Shown: positions 9,204 to 17,475 of the stretch, in pieces
Layout of the letters: each line of letters opens with the position of its first letter
Position numbering within the stretch: the first letter of the stretch is position 1
NCBI GenBank assembly: GCA_903843705.1
Contig: CAIMQW010000070.1
Coordinates: forward strand, 1 to 35,382
Reading direction: 5' to 3'
Length of the DNA stretch: 35,382 nt
From: an uncultured Holophagaceae bacterium
GTDB lineage: Bacteria; Acidobacteriota; Holophagae; Holophagales; Holophagaceae
The notes under the pieces: generated by a model
Database searches by the model: none
What the model saw: only the letters and a program-made list of their open reading frames with translations
What the model was told of the DNA's origin: nothing
Position numbers and translations under genes: made by a program

Positions 9204-11141
9204 TCAGGTGGCGGCCGGCCGCGGATCCTCGGGGGAAGTGAGGTCGCGGACGTGGATCGTGGTCTTGAGCTGGGAGGTCTTGCCGTCCTGGTACTTGATG
9301 ACGGCGTCAATGGGGATCTGGGCCACGCCGGCGTAGATTCCCTCGATGATGTCGGCGTATTTCTGGTCCACGAAGCCGCGCCGGACCTTCCGGGTGCGCG
9401 TGAGCTCGTCGTCGTCGGCGTCGAGCTCCTTGTAGAGCAGGGCGAACTTCTGAATCCGCTGGGAGCCTGCCAGGGTGGCGTTGACCTTGCGGACCTCCTT
9501 CTCGACGAGGTCATAGACTTCAGTCTTGGAGGCCAGGTCGGTGTAGGTGGTGTAGCCGATCCGGTGGTCCTCCGCCCACTTGCCGAGGATGCTGAAGTCG
9601 ATGCAGAGGAGCGCCATGACGAAATCGCGTCCCTGCCCGATGCAGACGGCCTCCTTGACGTAGGGGCTGAACTTCATCTTGTTCTCGATGAACTGTGGGC
9701 TGAACCGCTCGCCGCTCTGAAGGGTCATGATGTCCTTCATGCGGTCGATGATCACCAGGTGGCCGTTCGGATCGAAGTAGCCGGCGTCACCGGACCGCAG
9801 CCAGCCATCCACGATGGTCTCGGCGGTGGCGGCCTCGGCCTTGTAGTAGCCCTGGAAGAGGGCCTGGCTCCGGGACACGACCTCACCGACCCCCTTGGCA
9901 TCGGGATTGTCGATGCGGATCTCGGTCTCGGGGATGGGTTTGCCGACGGAGTCGAAGTCGATGTCCCCGTCCCGGTGGATGCAGGAGATGCCGAAGATCT
10001 CCGTCTGGCCGTAGATCTGCTTGAGGTTGACCCCCAGGGCGTGGAAGAACCGGAAGGTGTCGGGACCCAGGGCGGCGCCGCCCGTGGAGGCGGAGCGGAT
10101 GCGGGTGAAGCCGATGCGGTCCTTCAAGGCCCGGAAGACCAGCAGGTAGGCGAGCCCGTAGCGGAGCTTCTGGAGGAGGGTTGGCGTCTTCTTCTGGAAC
10201 TTCAGGTCGGCCCACTCGTAGCCGATTGGCAGGCACCGGTTGTAGAGGAAGCGCTTGAGGGGCGAGGCGTCGAGGATCTTGACCTGCACCGTGGCGGCCA
10301 GATTCTCCCAGACCCGGGGCGGGCTGAAGAGGAGATGGGGACCGATCTCCCGGATGTTCTCGGTGGTGGTCTCGGGGGCCTCGGGGAAGCTCACCGTGAA
10401 GCCGAAGAGCAGCCCGCTGGCGACGCTCATCATCTGCTCGCCGACCCAGGGCAGGGGGAGGAAGCTGACGAACTCGTCGGTCTCCAGCTTCGGGTCCACC
10501 TTCCCGAGGTTGGTGGCCATGGAGATCATGTTGCGGTGGGAGAGGACCGCCAGCTTCGGGTGGCCCGTCGTGCCCGAGGTGATGCAGATGTGGGCGGGAT
10601 CCTCGGCCTGGGTGGCATCGACGAGCGCCTCGTAGGCACCTGGGTGGGCCTGCTCGTACTCCCGGCCGAGGTTCTCCACGTCGGGGAAGGCGATCAGCCG
10701 GGGATCCTCGTACTTCCGCATGCCCCGGGAGTCCGTGTAGACGATGTGCTTGACGGTTGTCAGCTCGTCGCCCATGTCCAGGACCTTGTCCACCTGCTCC
10801 TGATCCTCGGCCACGATGAACTTCGACTCGGCTAGGTTGATGATGTAGGAGACTTCCTTGAGGATGGCGTCCTGGTAGAGGCCGATCCCGATGGCCCCGG
10901 CGCTCTGGGCCGACAGCTCCGCGAAGAGCCACTCCGGCCGGTTGTCCCCGATGATGGAGATGGTGTCCCCCTTGGCGAGACCGAGGGAGACGAGGCCGAG
11001 GGTGAAGTAGCGGACGTGCTCGAAGTAGTCGCTCCAGGAATAGGGCTGCCAGACGCCCAGCTCTTTCTCGCGGAGGGCGACCTTGCCGGCGCCGTATTTG
11101 GCGGCATTTCTCCGGAGCAGGCGCGGAAGGGTATCGTTCAT
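9204..11141 (-). CDS. Long-chain-type acyl-CoA synthetase (AMP-forming)
   Basis: The 645-residue enzyme has the AMP-binding family layout. Motifs include the P-loop-like ITSGTTGHPKLAVLSHRNMI, the A5 motif YGQTEIFGISC, the A7-A8 region GWLRSGDAGYFDPNGHLVII with DRMKD, and a final lysine-containing RTRKVRRGFVDQKY. Length and the conserved KRFLYNR / ALKDRIGFTRIRSASTGGAA stretch place it with long-chain or aryl acyl-CoA ligases of the FAA1/LC-FACS type. It would convert an imported acid to its CoA thioester at the cytoplasmic face. It sits inside the transporter operon between livG and livH, an arrangement I associate with carboxylic-acid uptake clusters. The exact acid is unknown. Confidence 0.87.
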   Translation of the reverse strand: MNDTLPRLLRRNAAKYGAGKVALREKELGVWQPYSWSDYFEHVRYFTLGLVSLGLAKGDTISIIGDNRPEWLFAELSAQSAGAIGIGLYQDAILKEVSYIINLAESKFIVAEDQEQVDKVLDMGDELTTVKHIVYTDSRGMRKYEDPRLIAFPDVENLGREYEQAHPGAYEALVDATQAEDPAHICITSGTTGHPKLAVLSHRNMISMATNLGKVDPKLETDEFVSFLPLPWVGEQMMSVASGLLFGFTVSFPEAPETTTENIREIGPHLLFSPPRVWENLAATVQVKILDASPLKRFLYNRCLPIGYEWADLKFQKKTPTLLQKLRYGLAYLLVFRALKDRIGFTRIRSASTGGAALGPDTFRFFHALGVNLKQIYGQTEIFGISCIHRDGDIDFDSVGKPIPETEIRIDNPDAKGVGEVVSRSQALFQGYYKAEAATAETIVDGWLRSGDAGYFDPNGHLVIIDRMKDIMTLQSGERFSPQFIENKMKFSPYVKEAVCIGQGRDFVMALLCIDFSILGKWAEDHRIGYTTYTDLASKTEVYDLVEKEVRKVNATLAGSQRIQKFALLYKELDADDDELTRTRKVRRGFVDQKYADIIEGIYAGVAQIPIDAVIKYQDGKTSQLKTTIHVRDLTSPEDPRPAAT

Positions 11142-11165
11142 GGGCGTGTTGATAAGCTCTCCTTC

Positions 11166-11969
<804 letters not shown>

Positions 11970-12015
11970 GCAGGACCCCGAGCAAAGTTAATTTTTTTGG
12001 AGAAGGATTGGTTCT

Positions 12016-12091
12016 AAGGGTGTATCAGACTTCCGGCTGGGATGGAACACCTAACTCGCTCCAGGTGTATCTGTTTTTTGGCAACACCCTT
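12016..12091 (-). other. Nested inverted repeats in the leader of the liv operon
   Basis: The 251-bp gap between livG and the yeiH-like gene has no ORF I trust. It holds an outer 8-bp inverted repeat (AAGGGTGT 12016-12023 with ACACCCTT 12084-12091) enclosing an inner 6-bp one (ACACCT 12047-12052 with AGGTGT 12063-12068). On the transcript upstream of livG these could form one nested stem, and the arms also share the GGTGT core, so alternative pairing is possible. I do not recognise a known riboswitch. Confidence 0.4.
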
Positions 12092-12136
12092 GCTGCCTTG
12101 GGGTACGGCTTACGGATTGCTGTCCTGGAATGGGGT

Positions 12137-12166
12137 AATAAAGACGTCAAGGGAGGCACGTCTCAA
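12137..12166 (-). promoter_or_regulatory. Candidate promoter for the liv operon
   Basis: On the minus strand, TTGAGA (12166-12161) and TTTATT (12142-12137) are separated by 18 bp, about 170 bp upstream of livG. The match is moderate. An imperfect GC-rich stem (GAGGGCAC with GTGCCTCC, about 12154-12177) overlaps the -35 side and might instead be the end signal of the yeiH transcript. Confidence 0.3.
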
Positions 12167-12220
12167 CAGTGCCCTCCTGCCCCTGGATGGGTGTTGCCTG
12201 TCAGCCTTGCGGATGGGGCA

Positions 12221-13192
12221 TCAGCCCACGGTGAGCAGCCCCAGCTTCACGGCACCGAGGCCCAGCGAGCCCACCAGGAGCCACAGCAGCAACCCCTGCA
12301 GGAAGGGGCGGAAGCCCACGGTGCGGAGGGCTTCCCGGCTGAGTCCCGCACCGATGAGGAAGAGCGTGAGCACCAGTGCGCGGCGGGCGACGAGGGCCAC
12401 CAGGTGACCCGCGGTGTGCAGGGCCGGTACGAAGGTGACTAGGGCGGCCATGGCCAGAAAGCCCGCGATGAACCAGGGTCGCTTGACGGGCGGCGCCTCC
12501 GGGGCGGCCTCGCCGCGCCGGGACACCCACACGCCGATGAGCAGCGTGAGGGGCACGATCCAGAGCGCCCGGGCCAGCTTCACGGTGGTGGCCACCTCCA
12601 GGGCCCGGGGCCCATAGGCGAGACCCGCGCCCACCACGGAACTGGTGTCGTGGATGGCCAGGGCCGCCCACAGCCCGAAGGCTTCCTGGCTCAGGTGCGT
12701 CAATTGCCCAAGGGGAGGGAAGACCACCAGGGCCGCCGCGTTGAGGAGAAAGACCGTGGCCAGGGCCACGCTGGTCTCATGGGCCCGGGCGCGGAGGACC
12801 GGGGCCACCGCGGCGATGGCGCTGCCGCCGCAGATGGCCGTGCCCACGGAGATGAGCAGTCCCGCCTTGTGCTCCACCTTCAGCAGGCGTGCCAGCCACC
12901 AGCCCAGGGCCAACACCAGCGCGATGCTCAGGGTGGTGTAGCCCAGACCGTGCAGGCCGGCCTGGGCCACGGCCCGCAGGTTCATGTCCGCGCCTAGACC
13001 CACCACGGCCAGGGGCAGGAGGTGGTGCGTCCAGGCTTGGGTCCGTCCCTGGAGGGGGTTGCCCAGGGTGAGGGCGAGCAGGCCACCGCCCAGCAGCGCT
13101 GCGGCGGCGGGCGTGAAGGGCGCCAGGGCCAACAGGGCGCCGACGGCCAAGAGGACGCGGGAGGCCCGGGCCGCCCGAAAGGGTTCATGCAT
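12221..13192 (-). CDS. YeiH-family (UPF0324) putative inner-membrane exporter
   Basis: The 323-residue, very hydrophobic protein has about 9-10 predicted membrane segments. It carries family blocks such as LLPLAVVGLGADMNLRAVAQ, the cysteine-glycine loop SVGTAICGGSAIAAVAPVLR, and AIHDTSSVVGAGLAYG. These match the YeiH / conserved hypothetical 698 family, described as putative sulfate or sulfonate exporters. The substrate is not established. It is a single gene, divergent from the aminotransferase across an 85-bp gap. Confidence 0.8.
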   Translation of the reverse strand: MHEPFRAARASRVLLAVGALLALAPFTPAAAALLGGGLLALTLGNPLQGRTQAWTHHLLPLAVVGLGADMNLRAVAQAGLHGLGYTTLSIALVLALGWWLARLLKVEHKAGLLISVGTAICGGSAIAAVAPVLRARAHETSVALATVFLLNAAALVVFPPLGQLTHLSQEAFGLWAALAIHDTSSVVGAGLAYGPRALEVATTVKLARALWIVPLTLLIGVWVSRRGEAAPEAPPVKRPWFIAGFLAMAALVTFVPALHTAGHLVALVARRALVLTLFLIGAGLSREALRTVGFRPFLQGLLLWLLVGSLGLGAVKLGLLTVG

Positions 13193-13277
13193 GGGAACAG
13201 GCTAATCCCAGATGTGTTAGTCGACAATTTTGGGAGGACCGGACTTCGGTCAAGGACCGTTTGATTGATAATTCCGC

Positions 13278-14495
13278 ATGACCGAGCAGCTCATCCCCTC
13301 CCGCCGCGCCTTCCCTGCGGACGATCCAATCTTCGCGCTGAACGCGGAGGCCCAGGCCTTCAAGGCTGCGGGAGGCTCGGTCCTCAACGCCACCGTGGGT
13401 GCGCTCCTGGATGATGCGGGGCAGCTCGTGGTGCTCGAGACGGTCATGGACCTCTGGCGCGAGCTGACGGCCCTGGAGGTGGCGCCCTACGCGCCCATCG
13501 CGGGGGACCCCGCCTTCCTCAAGATCCTGGTCCAGCGGCATTGGCCCCAGGCCGCCGGGGCCGGCGCGGCCTGCGCCACCCCCGGGGGATCCGGCGCCCT
13601 GGGCCTGTCGCTGCGTAACTTCCTGGAGCGCGGCCAGTCCGTCTTGACCACGGCGCCGTACTGGGGTCCCTACGCCACCCTGGCCGCCGAGAACGGCGTG
13701 GGGGTGGTAACCGCCCCCTGGCCCGCGGCGGGGGAGCCTCTGGACGCAGCGGCCTGGGACACCGCCCTCCATACCCTGATGAAGACCCAGGGCCGGGTGC
13801 TGCTCTGGCTCAACGATCCCTGCCACAACCCCACCGGGCGTAGCCTCTCCGCCGCGGATCGGGTGGTCCTTCTGGGGTTGCTCCGAGACATCGCGGCCCT
13901 CGGCCCCGTGACCCTGCTGCTGGACTTCGCCTACCTGGACTACGCCCGGGAGCCCGCCGCCGTGGCCGAGGCCCTAGCCGACTACGCGGCCCTCGGTGCC
14001 GAAGGCCGCGTGCTGGTGGGTGGCTCCATGTCGCTCTCGAAGTCCATGACCCTCTACGGCGGGCGGGCGGGCGCCATCGCGTTTCCCTGGTGCAGCGACC
14101 CGACCCTGCAGGCGGCCCTCACCCAGTCCTGCCGTGGCACCTGGTCCAACTGTGCCAAGGCCCCTCAGTCCCTGCTGCTGCGCTTGGCGCGGGAGGGCAA
14201 GGCCCAGGTCCGGCTCTCCTCCGAGCATCGCCACTGGTCCGAGGTGCTGGCCTCCCGGGCCCTGGCCCTGGATGCGGCCCTGGAGGCCAACGGCTGGGAT
14301 CCCCTCCGCTGGCAGGGCGGCTTCTTTGTCACGGTGTCCACGCCGGAATCCGAGGCGGTCTGCGGCCGCCTCAAGGCCGAGGGCGTCTTCACCGTGCCCC
14401 TTCGAGAGGGCCTGCGCGTAGGCCTCTGCGGCCTGCGGGCGGCGGATGCCCCCCGTTTTGCCGAGACCCTGCGCCGGGTTGGGAGCGGCCGCTGA
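13278..14495 (+). CDS. Class I (aspartate/aromatic type) PLP aminotransferase
   Basis: The 405-residue protein is a fold-type I aminotransferase. The PLP lysine is K255 in GGSMSLSKSMTLYGGRAGAI, a pattern like the aspartate/tyrosine aminotransferase SxSKNxGLYGxRxG site. Upstream are the NDPCHNPTGRSLS motif and the DFAYLDYA motif that contact the cofactor. A late arginine in REGLRVGLCGL is in the position that binds the substrate carboxylate. It could make arylpyruvates for the IorAB enzyme encoded about 7 kb away, but the amino donor cannot be read from sequence. The start ATG has no obvious SD. Confidence 0.82.
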   Translation: MTEQLIPSRRAFPADDPIFALNAEAQAFKAAGGSVLNATVGALLDDAGQLVVLETVMDLWRELTALEVAPYAPIAGDPAFLKILVQRHWPQAAGAGAACATPGGSGALGLSLRNFLERGQSVLTTAPYWGPYATLAAENGVGVVTAPWPAAGEPLDAAAWDTALHTLMKTQGRVLLWLNDPCHNPTGRSLSAADRVVLLGLLRDIAALGPVTLLLDFAYLDYAREPAAVAEALADYAALGAEGRVLVGGSMSLSKSMTLYGGRAGAIAFPWCSDPTLQAALTQSCRGTWSNCAKAPQSLLLRLAREGKAQVRLSSEHRHWSEVLASRALALDAALEANGWDPLRWQGGFFVTVSTPESEAVCGRLKAEGVFTVPLREGLRVGLCGLRAADAPRFAETLRRVGSGR

Positions 14496-14502
14496 TTCGG
14501 TC

Positions 14503-14531
14503 TTGGAAACGGCCCCACCCTGAGGTATTCT
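14503..14531 (+). promoter_or_regulatory. Promoter of tRNA-Val
   Basis: TTGGAA (14503-14508) and TATTCT (14526-14531) are exactly 17 bp apart, and the predicted start falls a few bases before the tRNA 5' end. The element sits between the aminotransferase stop and the tRNA. Confidence 0.7.
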
Positions 14532-14541
14532 GATCGACCGC

Positions 14542-14616
14542 GGGCGTATAACTCAGCGGTAGAGTGCTACCTTCACACGGTAGAAGTCCCAGGTTCGAAT
14601 CCTGGTACGCCCACCA
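14542..14616 (+). tRNA. tRNA-Val (anticodon CAC)
   Basis: The sequence folds as a full cloverleaf. The acceptor stem is GGGCGTA/TACGCCC, and the D arm has ACTC/GAGT. The anticodon stem CTACC/GGTAG carries the loop TTCACAC, and the T arm is CCAGG-TTCGAAT-CCTGG. The discriminator is A and the 3' CCA is encoded. Loop positions 34-36 read CAC, decoding GUG valine codons. Confidence 0.97.
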
Positions 14617-14651
14617 AAAACCCCTCGCCGGGGTCCCGGCGAGGGGTTTTT
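14616..14651 (+). terminator. Rho-independent terminator after tRNA-Val
   Basis: A 16-bp perfect stem, counting the A/T flanks (14616-14631 with 14636-14651), has a 4-nt loop GGTC and ends in TTTTT. The first A of the 5' arm is the last base of the tRNA CCA. It is nearly symmetrical, so it could work in both directions. Confidence 0.9.
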
Positions 14652-14692
14652 GAACTGAGATCCGCATCCGCCTTCCTCCCCACGGAGCCTCC

Positions 14693-15259
14693 ATGCCACT
14701 CATTCTCGCCACCCAGGTCCGCGCCGGGATGATCGTCAACTTTGAAAATGAGCTCTGCCGCGTCATCAGCACCGAGCACCAGACCCCCGGCAACCTGCCG
14801 GCCCGGGTCCAGGTGAAGATGAAGCGCCTCAAGGACGGCATCAACCGCGAGAACCGCTTCGGCAGCTCCGACAAGGTGGAGAAGGCCAGCCTCGAGCAGC
14901 ACATGCTGGAGTTCCTCTACGAGGACGGCGGCAGCCTGGTCTTCATGAACAACGAGACCTACGAGCAGATCGAGGTCAGCAAGGAGATCCTGGGCGACGA
15001 CCTGGTGTTCCTCGAACCGAACATGCAGGTGGAGATCGAGTTCTACGAGGGCCAACCCATGGGCGCCACCCTGCCCCCCAGCGTGGTCCTGGAGATCGTG
15101 GAGACCGACCCAGTCATGAAGAACGCCAACGCCACGGGCTCCTACAAGCCCGCCAAGCTCAGCAACGGCATCACCGTCGGCGTGCCCCCCTACATGGAGG
15201 CGCCCTCGAAGATCCGGGTGAATACCGTGGACCGCACCTTCATGGAGCGGGTGAAGTAA
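14693..15259 (+). CDS. efp: Elongation factor P, variant with Asn34
   Basis: The 188-residue protein has the three-domain EF-P length. Recognisable segments are the N-terminal KOW-like domain (QVRAGMIVNFENELCRVIST), the OB domain start EFLYEDGGSLVFMNNETYEQ, and the C-terminal block VVLEIVETDPVMKNANATGS followed by VGVPPYMEAPSKIRVNT. EF-P relieves ribosomes stalled at proline runs. E. coli EF-P and this protein align without gaps up to the loop, and the position of the modified Lys34 holds Asn here (TPGNLPARVQVKMKRL). The YeiP/EfpL arginine loop is not present. It lies only 41 bp after the tRNA terminator. Confidence 0.93.
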   Translation: MPLILATQVRAGMIVNFENELCRVISTEHQTPGNLPARVQVKMKRLKDGINRENRFGSSDKVEKASLEQHMLEFLYEDGGSLVFMNNETYEQIEVSKEILGDDLVFLEPNMQVEIEFYEGQPMGATLPPSVVLEIVETDPVMKNANATGSYKPAKLSNGITVGVPPYMEAPSKIRVNTVDRTFMERVK

Positions 15260-15285
15260 GGAACGGGCGCGGAAAGAGTCAGTAG

Positions 15286-15320
15286 AGGCCCCGGTAGGCT
15301 GACGCCATCCGGGGCCTTGT
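15286..15320 (+). terminator. Likely terminator after efp
   Basis: A 9-bp stem AGGCCCCGG (15286-15294) pairs with CCGGGGCCT (15309-15317). The 14-nt loop has a further GGC/GCC pairing. The T tract (TTGTGCCATTT) is poor, so termination may be partial. Confidence 0.5.
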
Positions 15321-15389
15321 GCCATTTAGGATTTTCGGAGAGAAAATTCCTAGGTCGCGGTAAAGTATGGGTCGTTCAGTTCCCGGGCT

Positions 15390-15405
15390 AGTGACCGGAG
15401 TCACA
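15390..15405 (+). promoter_or_regulatory. CRP-type palindrome upstream of the Crp-family gene
   Basis: AGTGA-CCGGAG-TCACA is a GTGA-N6-TCAC palindrome, differing from the E. coli CRP consensus TGTGA-N6-TCACA by one base. It lies 48 bp before the regulator's start codon. The encoded regulator has the same three DNA-reading residues as CRP, so autoregulation is likely. A second inverted repeat, ATTTTC-N5-GAAAAT (15331-15347), lies further upstream. Confidence 0.6.
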
Positions 15406-15453
15406 ATCCATGATGAACTGTGCGATAACTATTCCAGCACCCGGTGGAGCCCC

Positions 15454-16128
15454 ATGCCTCAAGCAGTCCTCAACCTGAGAAGGATCGAGTTCCTGGCCGG
15501 CCTGCCGATGAATGCCGCCGAGGAGCTTGCCAGCATCGCCGAACTGCGCCGCTTTCCCAACGGCGTCCGCATCTACACCCAGGGCGACCAGGTGGCGGGC
15601 GTCTACGTGGTGGTCAAGGGCGGGCTGAAGGTCTTCCGTACGGACGGCCGGGGTCGGGTTCAGGTGCTCCAGTTCCTCAAGGTTGGCGACTGTGTGGGCG
15701 AGGTGGCCGTGTTCGACGGCGCACCCATCGCCTCCAGTGCAGAGTCCCACGGCGAGACTGAGTGCTGGCTGATCCCTTCGGCACCCCTGCGGCAGATCGT
15801 GCACCGGCATCCCGAGGTGGCCGAGATGCTCATCCAGCACTTCACCGCCAAGGTGCGCCACCTGGTCACGCTGGTGGAGACCCTCAGCCTGCACAGCGTG
15901 CCCGAGCGCGTGGCCCAGCTGCTGCTGGAAGCCCACGAGTCCAACCCCGTCCGGTCCCTGGTGGAGTTCCAGGAGACCCAGGAAGACCTGGCCCAGTGCA
16001 TTGGCGCCAGCCGCGAAGCCTTCAGCCGCGCCCTTCGCCTGCTCACCGACCTGGGCCTCATCCAGAGCACCTTCCCGGTGGTGCGCATCCTGGATCTGGG
16101 GAAGCTGCAGCGGTACGCCAAGGGGTGA
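15454..16128 (+). CDS. Crp/Fnr-family transcriptional regulator
   Basis: The 224-residue protein has an N-terminal cyclic-nucleotide-binding-like beta-barrel (about 10-125), a long helix, and a C-terminal winged HTH (about 165-215). The recognition helix GASREAFSRALRLL gives R187, E188 and R192, equivalent to R180, E181 and R185 of E. coli CRP, which read GTGA. In the ligand pocket GEVAVFDG keeps the Glu, but the usual Arg-Ser pair reads Ala-Ser (PIASSAES), so classic cAMP binding is doubtful. There is no FNR-type cysteine cluster. The frame is open to 15367, but the ATG at 15454 has an SD (GGTGGAG) and gives a normal length. Confidence 0.88.
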   Translation: MPQAVLNLRRIEFLAGLPMNAAEELASIAELRRFPNGVRIYTQGDQVAGVYVVVKGGLKVFRTDGRGRVQVLQFLKVGDCVGEVAVFDGAPIASSAESHGETECWLIPSAPLRQIVHRHPEVAEMLIQHFTAKVRHLVTLVETLSLHSVPERVAQLLLEAHESNPVRSLVEFQETQEDLAQCIGASREAFSRALRLLTDLGLIQSTFPVVRILDLGKLQRYAKG

Positions 16129-16134
16129 GTTTTT

Positions 16135-16234
16135 AGCTGTCGGCTGTCAGCTATCGGCCACGGATCAAGCGCCGACCCACCGAATGGGTCGGCGCTTATG
16201 CTTTAACTGACAGCTGACAGCCGAGAGCTATCAG
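16135..16234. repeat. Nested palindromic element with REP-like arms
   Basis: A left arm (16135-16157, core TCGGCTGTCAGCT) and a right arm in inverted orientation (16207-16229, same core) match at about 20 of 23 positions. They enclose the GC-rich hairpin at 16167-16197. The element fills the whole gap between the convergent regulator and moeA genes and reaches the moeA stop codon. The arms contain short repeats of GCTGTCAGCT type, resembling dispersed intergenic repeats in other genomes. Confidence 0.7.
16167..16197. terminator. Bidirectional hairpin between the Crp-family gene and moeA
   Basis: A 13-bp perfect stem (AAGCGCCGACCCA arm at 16167-16179, partner 16185-16197) with a 5-nt loop lies between two converging genes. 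Only two T residues follow on either strand, so it is an atypical terminator. Confidence 0.6.
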
Positions 16235-17376
16235 AGGACCGGCATCCACCGCGTCTTCACCCCGGACTCCATGCCTCCCGGCTCGATCCAGGCGAGGCCG
16301 TCGGCCTGGGCGAGGGTGACCAGGTCTGCGGAACCCTTGCCGGGCAACGGATGGAGGTGTCCCTCCACCAGGCGGCAGGGGTGCAGGAGTGGGCGGTCCC
16401 CCTTGTGCTTCACGGGGGCCGCCAGGCGGGCCCGGCGCCAGGGGTCGGGGAAGGCGCGGCCCTCCAGTCGGGCCAGGGCCACCGGCAGGAAGAGCAGGGC
16501 GTTGACGTAGGCCGAGACGGGATTACCTGGAAGCCCCAGCACCAGCAGGTCGCCGAGCAGGGCCACCAGCATGGGCTTGCCGGGCTTGAGGCGGATCCGG
16601 TGGAAGAGGATCTGCGCGCCCAGGTCCGCCAGTACTGAGGGCAGGTGATCGTGCTCGCCCATGCTCACGCCACCCGATGTGAGCAGGATGCGGAGGTCCC
16701 CGGGACGGCGCAGGGCCGCGGCCAGGGCGGGCGGATCGTCGGGCAGGGAGGGCCGCAGCTCCGGCTCGGCGCCCAGGGCCAGGGCCAGGGCGGCGAGCAT
16801 GGGGCCGTTGGAATCCCGGATCTGGTGCGGGGCCGGATTCGCCACCAGCTCATCGCCGGTGGAGGCCACCCCGACCCGGATGCGGCGGAGCGTGGGCACC
16901 GCCAGACCCTCCTGGGCCAGCAGGGCCTGGCGGGCCACCGTGAGGGGCGTCCCGGCGGGCAGCAGCAGCTGGCCGGCCCGGGCCTGTTCCCCGCGCCGCC
17001 GAACGTGGTCGCCAGGCTCCGGCGTCACCGCCAGGTGGAGGGTGTCACCCTCCTGGCGCAGCTGTTCCACGGGCACGATGGCATCGGCGCCCGACGGCAG
17101 CGCGGCGCCGGTCATGATGCGCACGGCGGTGCCCGGTGCCACGGTGAAGGCCGCTGGATCACTGCCGGCGAAGAGGGTGCCGAGCAGGCGGCGGGGATGC
17201 CTCCCGTCCGAGGCCCGCAGGGCCACGCCGTCCATGGAGGCCCGGTCCGTGGCGGGGTCGTCCCGCTCGGCCCGCACCTCGGCCGGGGCCGGGGCCGGCA
17301 GGGCCTCCCAGAGGCGCTGGAGCGCCGTTTCGAGCGGCAGCAGATCGGGGTGGTCGCAGCTCATGGCCATGGTCAC
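16231..17376 (-). CDS. moeA: Molybdopterin molybdotransferase
   Basis: The 381-residue protein has MoeA length and motifs: RASMDGVALRASDG near the N-terminus, GTAVRIMTGAALPSGADAIV, GVASTGDELV, the TSGGVSMGEHDHL loop, and LGLPGNPVSAYVNALLFLPV. MoeA inserts molybdate into adenylylated molybdopterin to form the active cofactor. The start ATG at 17376 has an AGGAT sequence about 8 nt upstream; an internal ATG four codons on is possible. It follows an Rrf2 regulator by 99 bp. No other molybdenum-cofactor genes are in the window. Confidence 0.93.
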   Translation of the reverse strand: MTMAMSCDHPDLLPLETALQRLWEALPAPAPAEVRAERDDPATDRASMDGVALRASDGRHPRRLLGTLFAGSDPAAFTVAPGTAVRIMTGAALPSGADAIVPVEQLRQEGDTLHLAVTPEPGDHVRRRGEQARAGQLLLPAGTPLTVARQALLAQEGLAVPTLRRIRVGVASTGDELVANPAPHQIRDSNGPMLAALALALGAEPELRPSLPDDPPALAAALRRPGDLRILLTSGGVSMGEHDHLPSVLADLGAQILFHRIRLKPGKPMLVALLGDLLVLGLPGNPVSAYVNALLFLPVALARLEGRAFPDPWRRARLAAPVKHKGDRPLLHPCRLVEGHLHPLPGKGSADLVTLAQADGLAWIEPGGMESGVKTRWMPVL

Positions 17377-17475
17377 GATCCTACCCGCAGCCTGGGGGGC
17401 TCAGGTCGGGAAGAGCCCGCTGGGGCGGGAGTTGAACCCCCTGCAGGTGTTTTAAGATTTTTAAGTCTGAATAGC

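Noticed and set aside
12221-13192. Sodium/sulfate or bile acid symporter
   Set aside because: The ICGGSAI loop and the AIHDTSSVVGAG block fit the YeiH family better.
14693-15259. YeiP/EfpL paralogue instead of EF-P
   Set aside because: The loop lacks the EfpL arginine motif and the rest follows standard EF-P; only position 34 and its neighbour differ.
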